Below are positions 6,290 through 6,357 of a stretch of DNA of 6,357 nt, piece by piece. Below the pieces are notes generated by a model. It was not told the DNA's origin. It worked only from the letters and a program-made list of their open reading frames with translations, and ran no database searches. Source of the DNA: Pseudomonadota bacterium (GTDB lineage Bacteria; Pseudomonadota; Alphaproteobacteria; Paracaedibacterales; CAIULA01); contig JAJZHT010000075.1 of assembly GCA_021804455.1 (NCBI GenBank), positions 1 to 6,357 of the forward strand. The letters are read 5' to 3'. How positions within the stretch are numbered: position 1 is the first letter of the stretch; every line of letters starts with the position of its first letter. The position numbers and the translations under genes are program-made.

Positions 6290-6290
6290 G

Positions 6291-6357
6291 TTATAAAGTT
6301 GAATCAATTAGAAATTGATTGTCGTCTATAGGTTCGCCTTCCTGCTCGTCGATATAA
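6291..6357 (-). CDS. Possible C-terminal tail of an unseen gene
   Basis: From the right edge, one minus-strand frame is open for 21 codons and ends in TAA at 6293-6291, directly before the hairpin at 6269-6289. The tail is acidic (IDEQEGEPIDDNQFLIDSTL) and looks protein-like. A second minus-strand frame is also open to a TGA at 6306-6304 but gives an Arg-rich peptide. The stop-then-terminator arrangement is the main support. The family cannot be named from so few residues. Confidence 0.3.
   Translation of the reverse strand, partial: YIDEQEGEPIDDNQFLIDSTL
6302..6320. repeat. Inverted repeat AATCAATT/AATTGATT
   Basis: Perfect 8-bp arms (6302-6309 and 6313-6320) with a 3-nt AGA loop, 12 bp to the right of the 6269-6289 hairpin. 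It would lie within the last codons of the proposed right-edge gene. Being almost all A/T it would be a weak RNA hairpin. Confidence 0.4.

Larger units (their letters stand above)
5982..6290. other. Non-coding stretch upstream of tolC
   Basis: About 309 bases without a supported gene in any frame, AT-rich. On the minus strand it is the leader and promoter region of the tolC operon. It holds the tolC ribosome binding site, a weak promoter candidate, inverted repeats at 6061-6081 and 6127-6152, and at its right end a terminator-like hairpin at 6269-6289. I see no tRNA, rRNA or named riboswitch. A small RNA cannot be excluded. Confidence 0.6.

Noticed and set aside
6304..6357. Arg-rich minus-strand frame at the right edge ending in TGA at 6306-6304
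   Set aside because: It would end 14 nt before the terminator-like hairpin and reads LYRRAGRRTYRRQSISN, less protein-like than the acidic frame ending at 6291. It cannot be fully excluded with so few codons.

Overview
The window looks like the chromosome of an AT-rich alphaproteobacterium. The best evidence is a PopZ/DUF2497 protein, a family essentially confined to Alphaproteobacteria, carrying both signature ends (EEILASIRR and RPLIKQWIDQNL). A glutamyl-tRNA synthetase with the SKRLGSLS-type signature loop, an alphaproteobacterial-style XerC and an RluC of the NKPSGLAVQGG type agree with this. The low GC and partly unfamiliar gene order suggest, as inference only, a host-associated lineage such as Holosporales or a relative. 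There is no sign of a mobile element, prophage, CRISPR array or RNA gene.

Layout. At the left edge, positions 1-921 (+) hold the C-terminal two thirds of gltX. It converges on xerC (963-1877, -), with 41 bp between them. An 81-bp divergent gap follows, then an unrecognised membrane-anchored protein (1959-3047, +). That protein ends 3 bp from the stop of rluC, and both stop codons lie inside one small palindrome. The minus strand then carries a compact operon, transcribed right to left: tolC (5981-4602), popZ/DUF2497 (4584-4012) and rluC (4019-3051). The tolC-popZ gap is 17 bp and popZ-rluC overlap by 8 bp, so the three are probably co-transcribed and the last two translationally coupled. From 5982 to the right edge no complete gene is visible. 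This stretch holds the upstream region of tolC, several inverted repeats, a possible promoter, and a terminator-like hairpin that probably closes a minus-strand gene whose last codons just enter the window.

How the genes fit together. Most are housekeeping genes: tRNA charging (gltX), chromosome dimer resolution (xerC), 23S rRNA modification (rluC), cell-pole organisation (popZ) and the outer-membrane duct of type I secretion or efflux (tolC). The least ordinary item is the 362-residue protein at 1959-3047. Its last two thirds resemble, by motif order only, the YdcF/SanA/ElyC (DUF218) Rossmann-type fold behind an N-terminal membrane segment. I found no convincing new multi-gene system. The candidates for follow-up are that protein, the popZ-rluC coupling, the atypical PopZ linker and the structured region upstream of tolC.
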